DNA of 64,000 nucleotides. Origin: Methanobacterium spitsbergense (GTDB lineage: Archaea > Methanobacteriota > Methanobacteria > Methanobacteriales > Methanobacteriaceae). Both the position numbers and the translations under genes were made by a program. Positions 18,967 to 27,557 of this stretch are shown one piece after another. Position 1 is the first letter of the stretch, and the number at the start of each line of letters is the position of its first letter. The notes below the pieces were generated by a model, which was given only the letters and a program-made list of their open reading frames with translations, was not told the DNA's origin and searched no databases. The stretch lies in the NCBI RefSeq assembly GCF_019931065.1, contig NZ_JAIOUQ010000002.1, positions 1 through 64,000 on the forward strand. The letters run 5' to 3'.

Positions 18967-19400
18967 TTAATTCCCTCCAAATTTTATATATAAATTAGTA
19001 ATGAACTTGAATCAAATTTTAAGAATGTTTTCTTTTATTGCACTGGCAAATATTATGATGACAGCAACTTATAAATACTCTTGTTCGTATATAAAAGAAC
19101 ATTCGTTTAAGAACGAACATTATGATTCGTTTTAATTAGTTTTAAACAATTCTAAATTCACAATGTTTAATACTATTTTGCATTTAAAGATCAATATAAT
19201 GAAAGATCATTCTTTAAAATTAGTAAAACTAAATTTACAATCGAATATGATTACAAATACTATAAATGGGACAGTATAGTTAGTTGTAAAAAAATTAATT
19301 CTAAATTATAGTAATTTAATAAGATTTTATTACCATCCTATCACAATATAATTAACTAGTTAAAATTATTAATGAATTTATTTTATGGGGTTATAAAAAA
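18967..19400. other. Divergent regulatory region with palindromes
   Basis: 433 bp between the zinc-ribbon gene (minus) and the PAS protein gene (plus). It holds the two palindromes listed separately; the rest is AT-rich without a gene. Confidence 0.5.
19083..19117 (-). promoter_or_regulatory. Operator-like double palindrome overlapping a TATA-like element
   Basis: GTTC-(10)-GAAC at 19083-19100 is followed by TTCGTT-TAAG-AACGAA (perfect, 19102-19117). On the minus strand a TTTTATATAC TATA-like sequence lies inside the first palindrome, about 125 bp before the zinc-ribbon start. A dimeric regulator binding here would block or modulate that promoter. The regulator is unknown; TrmB at 17956 is one candidate. 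Confidence 0.45.
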
Positions 19401-19961
19401 ATGTCAAAGGAAATTGAAGATGAACTCCGTGGCGAAATAGCTGAAATGAAAAAAGAAATAGAACGTTGCAAATCAACACAAAGGGCTCTTAAAAAAAGTG
19501 AACAACGTTTCAGAACCTTTGCAGAGTCTGCTAATGATGGAATTGTTACAACTGATGATGATGGGAATATTTTATTTTTTAATAAAATTTTAAAAAATAT
19601 GTTTGGATTCTCCACAAGCGAATTAACAGGAAAAAATTTAACAATATTAATGCCGGATAAATTTAAAAAACCCTATCTAAAACAATTAAAAGAGTATAAA
19701 ACAACCGGAAAACATAAACTTATTGGTAAAACAGTCCAGACAACAGGTTTAAAAAAAGATGGAACAATATTTCCCTTTGAAATGTCACTTTCTACATGGA
19801 AATCCGAAGAGACAACATATTTCTCAGCAATTATCAGAGACATAAGCGAAAGAAAAAAATCAGAAGAAGCAGTTAAAAAAAGTGAAGAAAAATATCGTTA
19901 TATTGTTGAAAAGTTCCTAAAAGTCTCAAATGAAATATTACAAGAAATGAACAAACCCTAA
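19401..19961 (+). CDS. Solo PAS-domain protein
   Basis: 186 aa: a short coiled coil (1-35), one PAS/PAC unit (about 35-155, ending in IIRDISERKKSE) and the start of a second coiled coil. No kinase, receiver or DNA-binding domain is attached. The PAS unit closely matches the fourth PAS of the large kinase at 40623 (shared LTGK, LTILMP, GKHK/RIIGKTV, FPFEMSLS and WKSE). It could be a broken-off kinase sensor or a single-domain signalling partner. The frame is intact, and it ends convergent with the KaiC-like gene. Confidence 0.75.
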   Translation: MSKEIEDELRGEIAEMKKEIERCKSTQRALKKSEQRFRTFAESANDGIVTTDDDGNILFFNKILKNMFGFSTSELTGKNLTILMPDKFKKPYLKQLKEYKTTGKHKLIGKTVQTTGLKKDGTIFPFEMSLSTWKSEETTYFSAIIRDISERKKSEEAVKKSEEKYRYIVEKFLKVSNEILQEMNKP

Positions 19962-19995
19962 AAAAAATTTGTTAACACTGAATCTTAATATTCAA

Positions 19996-20715
19996 CTATA
20001 TCTTCCCAACTACAAATCCTTTATCAGTTATTTTGTAGGATGATTCAAAGGTATGAACATCATAATCTTCTAATGTGTATTCTATCAATAGATTTTCACC
20101 ATCTAACCTTATTGTGTGGTCAAAAAGTGATTTCAACACATTTTCTGTTTCTGGATCTGCAACACCTTCGGTGTAAGCGATAATACCCGTACCACCTGCT
20201 TCGCTGATTCGTCTTAAGTATGCCTTTAAGACTCGAATAACCATCTGTTCCGGGTTGAATTCAATGAACGTATTTATAGAATCAAGTATTGATCTAAAAT
20301 GTTTAGATTTTTTGTATACCGATCTTGTTCCAATACCAACTTTAACCATTATATCAGCAGGATTATTTGCTGAAGAGATTTTATAGTTGTTCGTATCATC
20401 CAGTTTTGCACCAGAAAGTTTTGAAATCCCATCAATTATATACAATGATTGATTTTGAATATAATTCTGTATTAACCACTGGAAGTCCATCATATTGCTT
20501 TTAAGTTGTTTTATACCATAATCGAGTGTTATATAAAGACAGGGTTCTTCTTTTGTAAGTCCATGGTATGTGAATTGGTTGCAGAATATTGTTTTACCTG
20601 TTTTTGGTGGACCATATATTAAAGTGGTTCCATTTTTTGGAATTCCCCCAGATATACTTTCTGAAACTGTGATTTCGTCAAATCCTGGAATTCCAGATTC
20701 TATAACTTCAATCAT
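19996..20715 (-). CDS. KaiC-like RecA-fold ATPase (copy 1)
   Basis: 239-aa single RecA/KaiC-like domain. N-terminal SGIPGFDEI..SGGIP leads to a good Walker A, GPPKTGKT, at residues 35-42, and a hydrophobic strand ending LYIIDG is a possible Walker B. There is no second KaiC domain and no DNA-binding part. Archaeal proteins of this type act as regulatory ATPases, but this one's partner is unknown. It is the last gene of a minus-strand series with copy 2, the GTPase fusion and the Roadblock protein. It shares a nearly identical DNA stretch with copy 2 around Walker A. Confidence 0.8.
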   Translation of the reverse strand: MIEVIESGIPGFDEITVSESISGGIPKNGTTLIYGPPKTGKTIFCNQFTYHGLTKEEPCLYITLDYGIKQLKSNMMDFQWLIQNYIQNQSLYIIDGISKLSGAKLDDTNNYKISSANNPADIMVKVGIGTRSVYKKSKHFRSILDSINTFIEFNPEQMVIRVLKAYLRRISEAGGTGIIAYTEGVADPETENVLKSLFDHTIRLDGENLLIEYTLEDYDVHTFESSYKITDKGFVVGKI

Positions 20716-20769
20716 GGATTGTAACCTCTTTAAGAGTAAATTTATGTTTAATTAATTCTAAAAATTTAT

Positions 20770-21471
20770 TCATAGCTCAATACCTTTGTTTGTTATTTGG
20801 TAGGGTGAACTTCTTTTCCCAATACCTTTCATGGCTTCAACAGTTAAATTGTTCCCATCTAACCTTATAATATTGTCAACCATGGATTTGAGCATTGTTT
20901 CCACTCTTTTATCAACTGCATCTTCTGTGTAAGTAATTATTGGAGTCCCACCAAATTCATTAATTCTCATTAAATAAGCTTTTAAAACACGTACTATCAA
21001 CATGTAATCGTTATATCCAAGGAGATTTACAGCAGAATCTAATACAGATCTGAATCTCAAACTTTCTTTATTGATATAATTTACTGCAGAACCAACCTTA
21101 ACCATAATATCTGTTGGATTGTTGTTGTGTGAAAATATAATTGTTTCAGATTCTATTGGCAATCCACTACTCACATCGGTTACGGTATCAATTACATAAA
21201 GACTATTATCATCAATGAATTTTTCAATGGGCAATAAAAATTCCAGCATGTTATTTTCTAACTGTTTAATCCCATGGTCTGTAGTGATATATAGGCATGG
21301 TTCTTGTATAAAAAGTCCTTTGTATGCAAATTGGTTGCAGAATATTGTTTTACCTGTTTTTGGAGGACCATATATTAATGTTGATGAATTCTCTGGTATT
21401 CCGCCGGTTACTGTATCTGTATGTGTGAGTTCGTCAAAACCGGGGATTCCGGATTCAATACATGGTATCAT
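20770..21471 (-). CDS. KaiC-like RecA-fold ATPase (copy 2)
   Basis: 233 aa, paralog of copy 1 with the same start (SGIPGFDEL), Walker A GPPKTGKT at 35-42 and LYVIDT in the Walker B place. Its ATG at 21471 overlaps the last base of the GTPase-fusion gene stop, which indicates tight translational coupling. A pair of such ATPases next to a Ras-like GTPase suggests either a hetero-oligomer or two input ATPases for the same GTPase. Confidence 0.8.
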   Translation of the reverse strand: MIPCIESGIPGFDELTHTDTVTGGIPENSSTLIYGPPKTGKTIFCNQFAYKGLFIQEPCLYITTDHGIKQLENNMLEFLLPIEKFIDDNSLYVIDTVTDVSSGLPIESETIIFSHNNNPTDIMVKVGSAVNYINKESLRFRSVLDSAVNLLGYNDYMLIVRVLKAYLMRINEFGGTPIITYTEDAVDKRVETMLKSMVDNIIRLDGNNLTVEAMKGIGKRSSPYQITNKGIEL

Positions 21472-22649
21472 TATTGATCTCCGTATAAAAGATTTAAAAG
21501 CGTGTCTAATGATTCTTCTACACCTTTATTCATTTTTACTGCTGTGGGTATTATTGGGATACTTTTATCGAGCTTCATTGCTTCTCTTATTTTTTCGGGT
21601 TCCATGGCATCTGGCAAGTCCTGTTTATTGGCTACAATTACCTTGGGAATGGCTTCGGCCTGTGTTTTATTTATCATTTCTTTAGCCCTTGCAAATGTTT
21701 GGGGTGCAGTAGAGTCCACTAAAATAAAGGCACCAACAGATTCTTTGGCCAGGACATCCAGCATTAAATCAAAACGTTCCTGACCGGGAGTGCCGAATAC
21801 ATCTGCAATGAAACCATTGTGATCAATATGGCCAATATCCATAGCAATGGTGGTTGGAAACTTTTCTAAAGCCATTCTATCAACAGATACTGATTCTTTT
21901 GATACTGCTTTAACAAAACTCGATTTTCCTGCGTTGTATGGGCCTGTGACAAGAATTTTGGGAATATATATTTTTACACCACCAGGCTGTAACACGAAAA
22001 ATAGAACCATATTATGTTGGGGCTTTGTCCATGATGCAGTTGTTACCATGAATCCCTGACCTATTATAACCCTTTCTTCTATACTTTTTAAACTAACAAC
22101 ACTATCCACACTATTCTTTATAGAATCTATGAATTTTGGATTGTAGTCCCATTTGGTGAAAATATAAACTAAAATAACATCCTTTTGCTTTGCACGTTCA
22201 TTCCATTTGCCCATGATTTCTAATACTTTATCCTCTTCAAGGTAATCAATGAGTGTTGATAAATTATTTATAACTCCAACACCATCGGGGACATCTTCTA
22301 TTGCTTTAAGTACAACTCCTTCTATATGGGATAATTCATCAATAGAATATTTACCCATGGGAGGTACTCCTAAGAATTGTGAACTTCCATCGACAAAGAA
22401 AGCCTTTTCCTCTTCAATATACTGTTCAAGGTTCCATCCATATCTGCTGAATTCATATATTATGTTGTGGGGTTCAGCAACGTTGGTATATATAAAACCT
22501 TTATTTCCATCTTCTATTATACCGTTGAGGATTTGATATCCAAAGGCTTCACATTCAACTCCAGGAACTGCACAAAATATTATGGATGATCCACTGGGAA
22601 TCCCTCCACCGAGGAAGTCGTCAAGTTTGGGAATGTGAGTTTTTTTCAT
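21471..22649 (-). CDS. Degenerate RecA-like domain fused to a Ras-like small GTPase
   Basis: 392 aa. Residues 1-215 resemble the KaiC-like neighbours ([18 protein letters not shown]), but the Walker A site is replaced by AVPGVECE with no Lys-Ser/Thr, so it should not hydrolyse ATP. Residues 228-392 are a small GTPase: P-loop GPYNAGKS (236-243), G3 GTPGQERF (286-293, with the Gln of Ras/Arf types) and G4 NKQD (341-344). No lipidation site or membrane helix is visible. It lies 5 bp from the Roadblock gene stop. By analogy with MglA-MglB, the Roadblock protein may regulate this GTPase. Confidence 0.85.
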   Translation of the reverse strand: MKKTHIPKLDDFLGGGIPSGSSIIFCAVPGVECEAFGYQILNGIIEDGNKGFIYTNVAEPHNIIYEFSRYGWNLEQYIEEEKAFFVDGSSQFLGVPPMGKYSIDELSHIEGVVLKAIEDVPDGVGVINNLSTLIDYLEEDKVLEIMGKWNERAKQKDVILVYIFTKWDYNPKFIDSIKNSVDSVVSLKSIEERVIIGQGFMVTTASWTKPQHNMVLFFVLQPGGVKIYIPKILVTGPYNAGKSSFVKAVSKESVSVDRMALEKFPTTIAMDIGHIDHNGFIADVFGTPGQERFDLMLDVLAKESVGAFILVDSTAPQTFARAKEMINKTQAEAIPKVIVANKQDLPDAMEPEKIREAMKLDKSIPIIPTAVKMNKGVEESLDTLLNLLYGDQ

Positions 22650-22654
22650 AACTC

Positions 22655-23032
22655 TTACATCTCCCGTAGGATTTCATCTACCTGCGTGGCACGTGTTTCC
22701 ATCTCAAAGAATATAAGTCCAAGTTGAGCTTCAGGATCAGTTAAAACTGTTAATATGGCTTTTGAACCTGCAGGAAGAAGTACAATAGTTCCTTTTTCAG
22801 TTGTAACAGAAATTTGGCTCACTATTCCTGTTGCAAGTTGTCCTGAGGCTGCTTCTCCAGCACCCATTATTGTTGAGCAAAGTGCAGAAAATATTCTGGC
22901 ATCAACATCAGGAGGTGTTCTTGAATTAATTAAAAGACCCTCCTTAGATACAATACCACAAGCTTTAATCTGGCCCACTTGCATGAGACCTGTAAGCACA
23001 TCATCCAATCTATCCTTTTTAGTTTTGCCCAT
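22655..23032 (-). CDS. Roadblock/LC7-domain protein
   Basis: 125 aa, a single Roadblock/LC7 fold. The family pattern is visible: L-x-x-V-L-x-x-L-M near the start, then [12 protein letters not shown], a helix ending in MGAGEAAS, and a long strand ending in [18 protein letters not shown]. Bacterial MglB and archaeal homologues act as dimeric regulators or scaffolds of Ras-like GTPases. The start ATG follows GGGGTAATAA. The GTPase fusion begins 5 bp later, so the two proteins are surely made together. Confidence 0.87.
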   Translation of the reverse strand: MGKTKKDRLDDVLTGLMQVGQIKACGIVSKEGLLINSRTPPDVDARIFSALCSTIMGAGEAASGQLATGIVSQISVTTEKGTIVLLPAGSKAILTVLTDPEAQLGLIFFEMETRATQVDEILREM

Positions 23033-23185
23033 ATTTATTACCCCATAATTTTTTTTTAAGATAAATTTTTTGGAATTATTTTAAATCTGACCATTATGGA
23101 TAGTTAATCCGAATAATTATTTGAATAAATCTATTAGTGATATAAATGGATATATTACATTATCTAATCGGGATTATATTAATTT

Positions 23186-23797
23186 TTAGTCCTTAATTTT
23201 TACATCAAATTGACAGAATGAAAAACCACTAGTCCAACATCGTTTCTCTTCAGCTATCACATCTTTTTTTGTAAGCTCTTTAAGAACACCTGTAATAATA
23301 CCTGCTTCGAAATAGCATATGGGTTTGCCGATATTGGGTAAATCAACACATTCTATGCACTCATAAACCCTTATATTCATAATTTTTTCCCCATCTTCCT
23401 GTTTTTCATTAAATACATCAACAATACCCATCTTGTAATCAGCTAATAATAACCTAAGGTCTTCTAAACTTTTAACTATCTTCTGCTTAACCAAATTGGA
23501 TCCAAATTCCATTCCACCAACAAATGTTGTTCCCTGACCCGTAGAAGCCAGTTGCTCAGGGAGATTAAAATGTCCTATCCTAAACGTGCTCACATATACA
23601 CTATCTAAATTTTCACCCGCATTTTTACCTAGAAACTGTCTTGAAGGATGGATTATGTCATTTATATCAAAATTTTTCTTTTTAACTTTAGATTTTGGAC
23701 CAATAATTGTTCCATTAACGATTTTTTCATTCTCCATCTCTTCTTTTGCTAGTAAACGATAAAAATCAATTGCTTTCTCAAATTGCTTAACATTCAT
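23186..23797 (-). CDS. V4R-domain (hydrocarbon/tetrapyrrole-binding type) sensor protein
   Basis: 203-aa cytosolic protein. The last 70 residues show the V4R core: VYECIECVDLPNIGKPICYF, then EAGIITGVL, then RCWTSGFSFCQFDV with conserved Cys. V4R domains are thought to bind small hydrophobic ligands and occur in signalling proteins. The N-terminal 120 residues are a helical part usual in these archaeal proteins. It lies 153 bp upstream of the Roadblock gene on the same strand. I infer it is the input of the Roadblock/GTPase module. Confidence 0.8.
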   Translation of the reverse strand: MNVKQFEKAIDFYRLLAKEEMENEKIVNGTIIGPKSKVKKKNFDINDIIHPSRQFLGKNAGENLDSVYVSTFRIGHFNLPEQLASTGQGTTFVGGMEFGSNLVKQKIVKSLEDLRLLLADYKMGIVDVFNEKQEDGEKIMNIRVYECIECVDLPNIGKPICYFEAGIITGVLKELTKKDVIAEEKRCWTSGFSFCQFDVKIKD

Positions 23798-23850
23798 GAT
23801 AAAACTCCAGAATTCCTTCTTTTTATTTAAAATATTCTTCCTATTTATTT

Positions 23851-24171
23851 TTATCTAATTTTTGTGATTTTGTACAGTTTGTAGTAAACATAAATTAGTG
23901 TTATGGCCAGAATAGTACTGACAATGACGAAAATAATACTTAAAAATGCCATTGGGTATATATCGACTAAAATCAAAATGAACATGCTGATAACATATAA
24001 AATCATAGCAAATGCAAAGAACTTGAATGCTCTAATACTCTGGGCTTTTTGAGATACTAAAAGCCCTAATGCAGCCTTTTTATATTTTAAAACATTTAAA
24101 TAGAACAGTAATGGGAATATAAACATCAAAGCAAACAGCAATAAAGTAAAAAATATAAAATATTTAATCAT
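23851..24171 (-). CDS. Small four-helix membrane protein
   Basis: 106 aa, almost entirely hydrophobic apart from a basic middle loop (KYKKAALGLLVSQKAQSIRA), with four predicted helices. No family recognised. It overlaps the end of the next membrane-protein gene by 8 bp and lies 53 bp upstream of the V4R gene, so it likely belongs to the same transcript. A membrane anchor or receptor for the signalling module is possible. Confidence 0.65.
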   Translation of the reverse strand: MIKYFIFFTLLLFALMFIFPLLFYLNVLKYKKAALGLLVSQKAQSIRAFKFFAFAMILYVISMFILILVDIYPMAFLSIIFVIVSTILAITLIYVYYKLYKITKIR

Positions 24172-24544
24172 AGTTCTCCCCTTTTAGTATATTTTGTAGT
24201 TCATAAACAAAATACAATAACACAAATGAATATACAAATCTAACCAAATTCACCAAAACATATTTTATTGATAAAGATGGGGCGACAGCCATAGTTAGGT
24301 TGCTGATAGCAATATAATTGACATAACTAGAATATATCTGTCCAATAAAGAATATTAGGGAACCTATTACCAGTACAAATAGAATTTTAATTATTTTTTT
24401 TTCATTTAGAAAGATCATTGAAAGAGCAAAATCTTTACTCTTCAATCTTCGCAATAGCAACAATGAATAATAAAGTAACAAAATTCCTATAATCAAAGCC
24501 AATAAATGAACTACTAGGAATATGATAAATATTTCAATGGTCAC
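24164..24544 (-). CDS. Small four-helix membrane protein, first gene of the module
   Basis: About 126 aa. I prefer the GTG start at 24544 (MTIEIFIIFL), which has GGGGGATA seven bases upstream; ATG 24559 is the alternative. Four membrane helices, a basic loop after helix 1 and a charged C-terminus (ELQNILKGENYD). It has the same general layout as the protein encoded at 23851, with which it overlaps by 8 bp; they may be distant paralogs. Function unknown. Confidence 0.65.
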   Translation of the reverse strand: MTIEIFIIFLVVHLLALIIGILLLYYSLLLLRRLKSKDFALSMIFLNEKKIIKILFVLVIGSLIFFIGQIYSSYVNYIAISNLTMAVAPSLSIKYVLVNLVRFVYSFVLLYFVYELQNILKGENYD

Positions 24545-24592
24545 AATTCTATCCCCCATGAATATATTGTTATATATATTATTTGTAGTATA

Positions 24593-24862
24593 TTTATTAG
24601 AGCATTAGATAATCTGAACAGAGAAGATATTGCATTTTTATATTTTAAACAAGTTTATCCTTTACATGATAGTACTAAAAAATATCTTGATAAAGCCGAT
24701 AAGACTATTATCTTTGAAAATATTGATGAATCCCAATTTGCTAATCTCATAAAACTTCAAACAGATTTTAAAATAAATAAAAATGTTTTAAAGTATAATG
24801 GAAGGCCTTTTTCTGTTGAAGAAGTTACAGAAAGTTTAAAAAACTTCATGGAAGTGGTTTAA
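24593..24862 (+). pseudogene. C-terminal remnant of 2-oxoacid:ferredoxin oxidoreductase alpha subunit
   Basis: The open frame ends at TAA 24860-24862 and reads LNREDIAFLYFKQVYPL, KADKTIIFENIDESQFANL and [12 protein letters not shown], as at the C-terminus of OFOR alpha subunits (the end of the pyrimidine-binding fusion). The N-terminal roughly 500 residues are missing, and the frame enters from the 3' region of an opposite-strand gene without a start. It overlaps the beta-subunit start as TAATG, the normal operon junction. Confidence 0.75.
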
Positions 24863-25731
24863 TGGATCCAGAAGTATTTGATATAGAAGATGCAGAAATT
24901 GCATGGTGTCCTGGTTGTGGGAACTTTTCAATTCTTAGTAACTTAAAAAAAGTTTTAGCTCTGAACTTGAAATTGACCCTCTTAAATTGGTAATTGTATC
25001 TGGAATAGGTCAAGCAGGTAAATTACCACATTTCCTTAAATCACATACATATAACAGTCTTCACAGCAGAGCTCTTTCACCTGCAACAGCGATAAAAGCC
25101 GTAAACAAAGACCTTAAAGTGATAGTGACAACTGGTGATGGAGATATGTATGGAGAGGGAGGTAATCATTTCATACACTACTGTTCGCCGAAATCCTAAT
25201 ATAACTTGTATAGTCCATGACAATATGGTTTATGGTTTAACTAAAGGCCAAGCATCTCCTACAACCCTGAGGGGAATGAAAACATCATATCAAGTAGAAG
25301 GTGTATCTGAAGAACCGTTTAATCCATTAACAGTTGCTATTGCTCTAGATGCCTCTTTTGTGGCAAGAACTTTTTCCGGAGATCCTGAACATATGAAAGA
25401 AACTTTTAAACCAGCAATAAATCATGAATGCTATTCACTTGTGGATGTATTTCAGCCCTGTGTAACCTTTAATAAAATAAATACTTATCAATGGTTTAAA
25501 GAAAATACATATCATCTTGACATTTCCCATGATCTATTCAATAAAAATGAAGCATTAAAAAGAGCCGCAGAAAAAGATAAATATCCATTAGGAATATTCT
25601 ACAAAAACAATGATAAGAAAACTTTCGAAGAGACTTTAAAAGTTTATACTGATGATAAATTACCATTATATGAAAGACAAGTTGATATGCAGAAATTAGA
25701 GGATTTAATTGAGTCTAGAAGGAGACTTTAA
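24862..25731 (+). pseudogene. 2-oxoacid:ferredoxin oxidoreductase beta subunit, two frameshifts
   Basis: It starts [20 protein letters not shown], the thiamine-diphosphate subunit of the two-subunit OFOR type. A frameshift near 24960 (one base lost after KKVLA) moves to the frame reading [17 protein letters not shown] and [18 protein letters not shown] second near 25179 (one base gained) returns to the first frame, with [20 protein letters not shown] onward to the stop. The changes cancel, so the total, 290 codons, equals a normal beta subunit. With the alpha subunit truncated, the pair cannot be functional. Confidence 0.8.
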
Positions 25732-26009
25732 ACGTCATATCCTGTTAATTTTTTTAGTGGAATCTGGGCACTGTTCAATAATTTAGATAATAATACAAAT
25801 TGCTGTCGCTTAATTTTACCACATCCATTTCCATAAAATTCAAAAAAAGTTTATATGAAAATCTTTTTAAATAATAAAACAATTAATTACTAACTTCGGT
25901 AAATGTTGCGGTTTTAATCTTGAAAAAAGGAAGTCTCAGAGCTATTTAACAATTAATCAAGATGTATCATATAAAAGAATAATTAATTCTTAATTTTATA
26001 ACGTTTTTT

Positions 26010-27095
26010 TTAAATGTATTCTTTTAAGCGTTTCTTTAAACTTTCTGGAATATTGTTATAAATTAGTTGGGTGGGCATTTCTCCTAGTCCAATATCAATT
26101 GCATGGCGTATAAATTTCATATCGTTGATGGGTGTCTCGTCGAGTTTTGTAACGTTATTGTTGGAGAATAATAGTAATTCCGAAGATAGTCGGGGTAATG
26201 AAGGTAAGTTCTTTCTTAAGTCTTTTAATATTGCTATTGCGAATGATTCTGTTGAAACTGGATCGTTACTTGCAAATACTAATCCTGGTTTGAGTTTAAC
26301 AACATGTGCCTTACCTATTTCTAATTTTCCAATTTTAAGGGCATTGGTGTTTGGTCCGAATGTTGTCTGTGCTTTTGTTGCAACAAAAAGTGTTGTACGA
26401 AGTTTTTCTTTGATGGCATTATTTATTTCCACTATCTTCTCAATAAAAGTATCAGATCCATCATCTACTGATTTAAGATTGCTTCCATGGGCTTCATTTT
26501 TTATGAAATTATTAAATGGACCGTTTGCATGGAAATCCATCCTGCTATCATCCCTTAATATACCTACCATATTCTTAAAACCCAGGGTAACACCTCCCTG
26601 ACTGTGGGTACTTAACCTTGGTAAATTAATAATATGATCAGCCTCTTTAATCCATCTGGTTGCATAAAAACCCTTGGGCCATGATCTAGTATGTTGTGAT
26701 TGGTAGTGGATAAATCCTTCTTCCCAGCCTTCAGATTCAAAACTTATGAATCTGTCCTCTATTGTGCCCATGCCTGATTTGGTATAATTGTCCTGAGTTT
26801 TTCCATGTATAACACCAGATGAATCTTGGAGAACATCCTTTAATCCTGATTGATCTCCAACAACTACCTCTGCACCCATTTCTGTTAGAACTTCCTTGAC
26901 AACTTTTACTGATAGTGGATGTGTTGTGGATGGGTAAGGGTTAGGTGAATTTAGTGCAGGTTTTAAAAGAACAAGATCACCCTTGGAGAGCCATTCTAAA
27001 TTATTTGTAGATTTTAATAACACTTTTTTAATTGAAGCACTTAATGATTCAGAATTTGGTAATACGCCCTCTACAAAAACTGTTCTTTCATCCAT
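26010..27095 (-). CDS. DUF362-domain protein
   Basis: 361 aa. The DUF362 pattern is clear: LLKPALNSPNPYPSTTHP near residue 45, VVGDQSG near 98, DHIINLPRLSTHSQGGVTLG near 165 and LKPGLVFASNDPVSTESFA near 275. DUF362 proteins often occur with ferredoxin modules and are of uncertain function; this one lacks the C-terminal 4Fe-4S domain. Its ATG follows GGGGAGAGTTG. It stands alone between two decayed loci but is itself intact. Confidence 0.85.
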   Translation of the reverse strand: MDERTVFVEGVLPNSESLSASIKKVLLKSTNNLEWLSKGDLVLLKPALNSPNPYPSTTHPLSVKVVKEVLTEMGAEVVVGDQSGLKDVLQDSSGVIHGKTQDNYTKSGMGTIEDRFISFESEGWEEGFIHYQSQHTRSWPKGFYATRWIKEADHIINLPRLSTHSQGGVTLGFKNMVGILRDDSRMDFHANGPFNNFIKNEAHGSNLKSVDDGSDTFIEKIVEINNAIKEKLRTTLFVATKAQTTFGPNTNALKIGKLEIGKAHVVKLKPGLVFASNDPVSTESFAIAILKDLRKNLPSLPRLSSELLLFSNNNVTKLDETPINDMKFIRHAIDIGLGEMPTQLIYNNIPESLKKRLKEYI

Positions 27096-27242
27096 TTAAA
27101 CAACTCTCCCCATCTTAATACAGAAAATGATTAGATGTTAATCTGTTGAACTTAGTACTTATTTTTTTTAACTTACATTCCATCCCTTAGAAATAAGTCA
27201 TTGGGAAATATTAACACTAACAAAATATTTATTAACAATGTT

Positions 27243-27501
27243 ATGTTTTATTTCCTTGCTGGAAGGGACAATGGTGTATTTTATTATGATCTAGAACGTG
27301 ATGTTGTTACAAACCCTCCCAGTGCAGTTAGAAATGATTAACCAATTAAAACAAAACAATGTGCAATACATAATTTTATGGAGTGGATGCGAAAATGTCT
27401 GCGAACAGGGTAATGTAACGGATTTAGACAATTTTATCAGAATTCATTATCAACTCTCAAAAACATTTGGAAATTATTCTATTTATACAATGAAAAATTA
27501 G
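27243..27501 (+). pseudogene. C-terminal remnant of a glycosyltransferase-like membrane protein
   Basis: One frame reads MFYFLAGRDNGVFYYD and ends at a stop after VRND; a shifted frame continues MINQLKQNNVQYIILWSG to FGNYSIYTMKN. The second part matches the end pattern of the GT39-like protein at 52366 (a hydrophobic pair of strands, then W, then a Y-x-x-Y-x-M/I ending). It has a frameshift near 27330 and no N-terminal membrane part. Confidence 0.55.
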
Positions 27502-27557
27502 TTAATTGTTGCATAATAATATTATGATATACTAGAAGAATATAGGGGGTTTAATTT

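Noticed and set aside
24862..25731. Programmed frameshifting in the OFOR beta gene
   Set aside because: No slippery heptamer or pseudoknot is visible at either site, and the alpha subunit is truncated, so decay is simpler.
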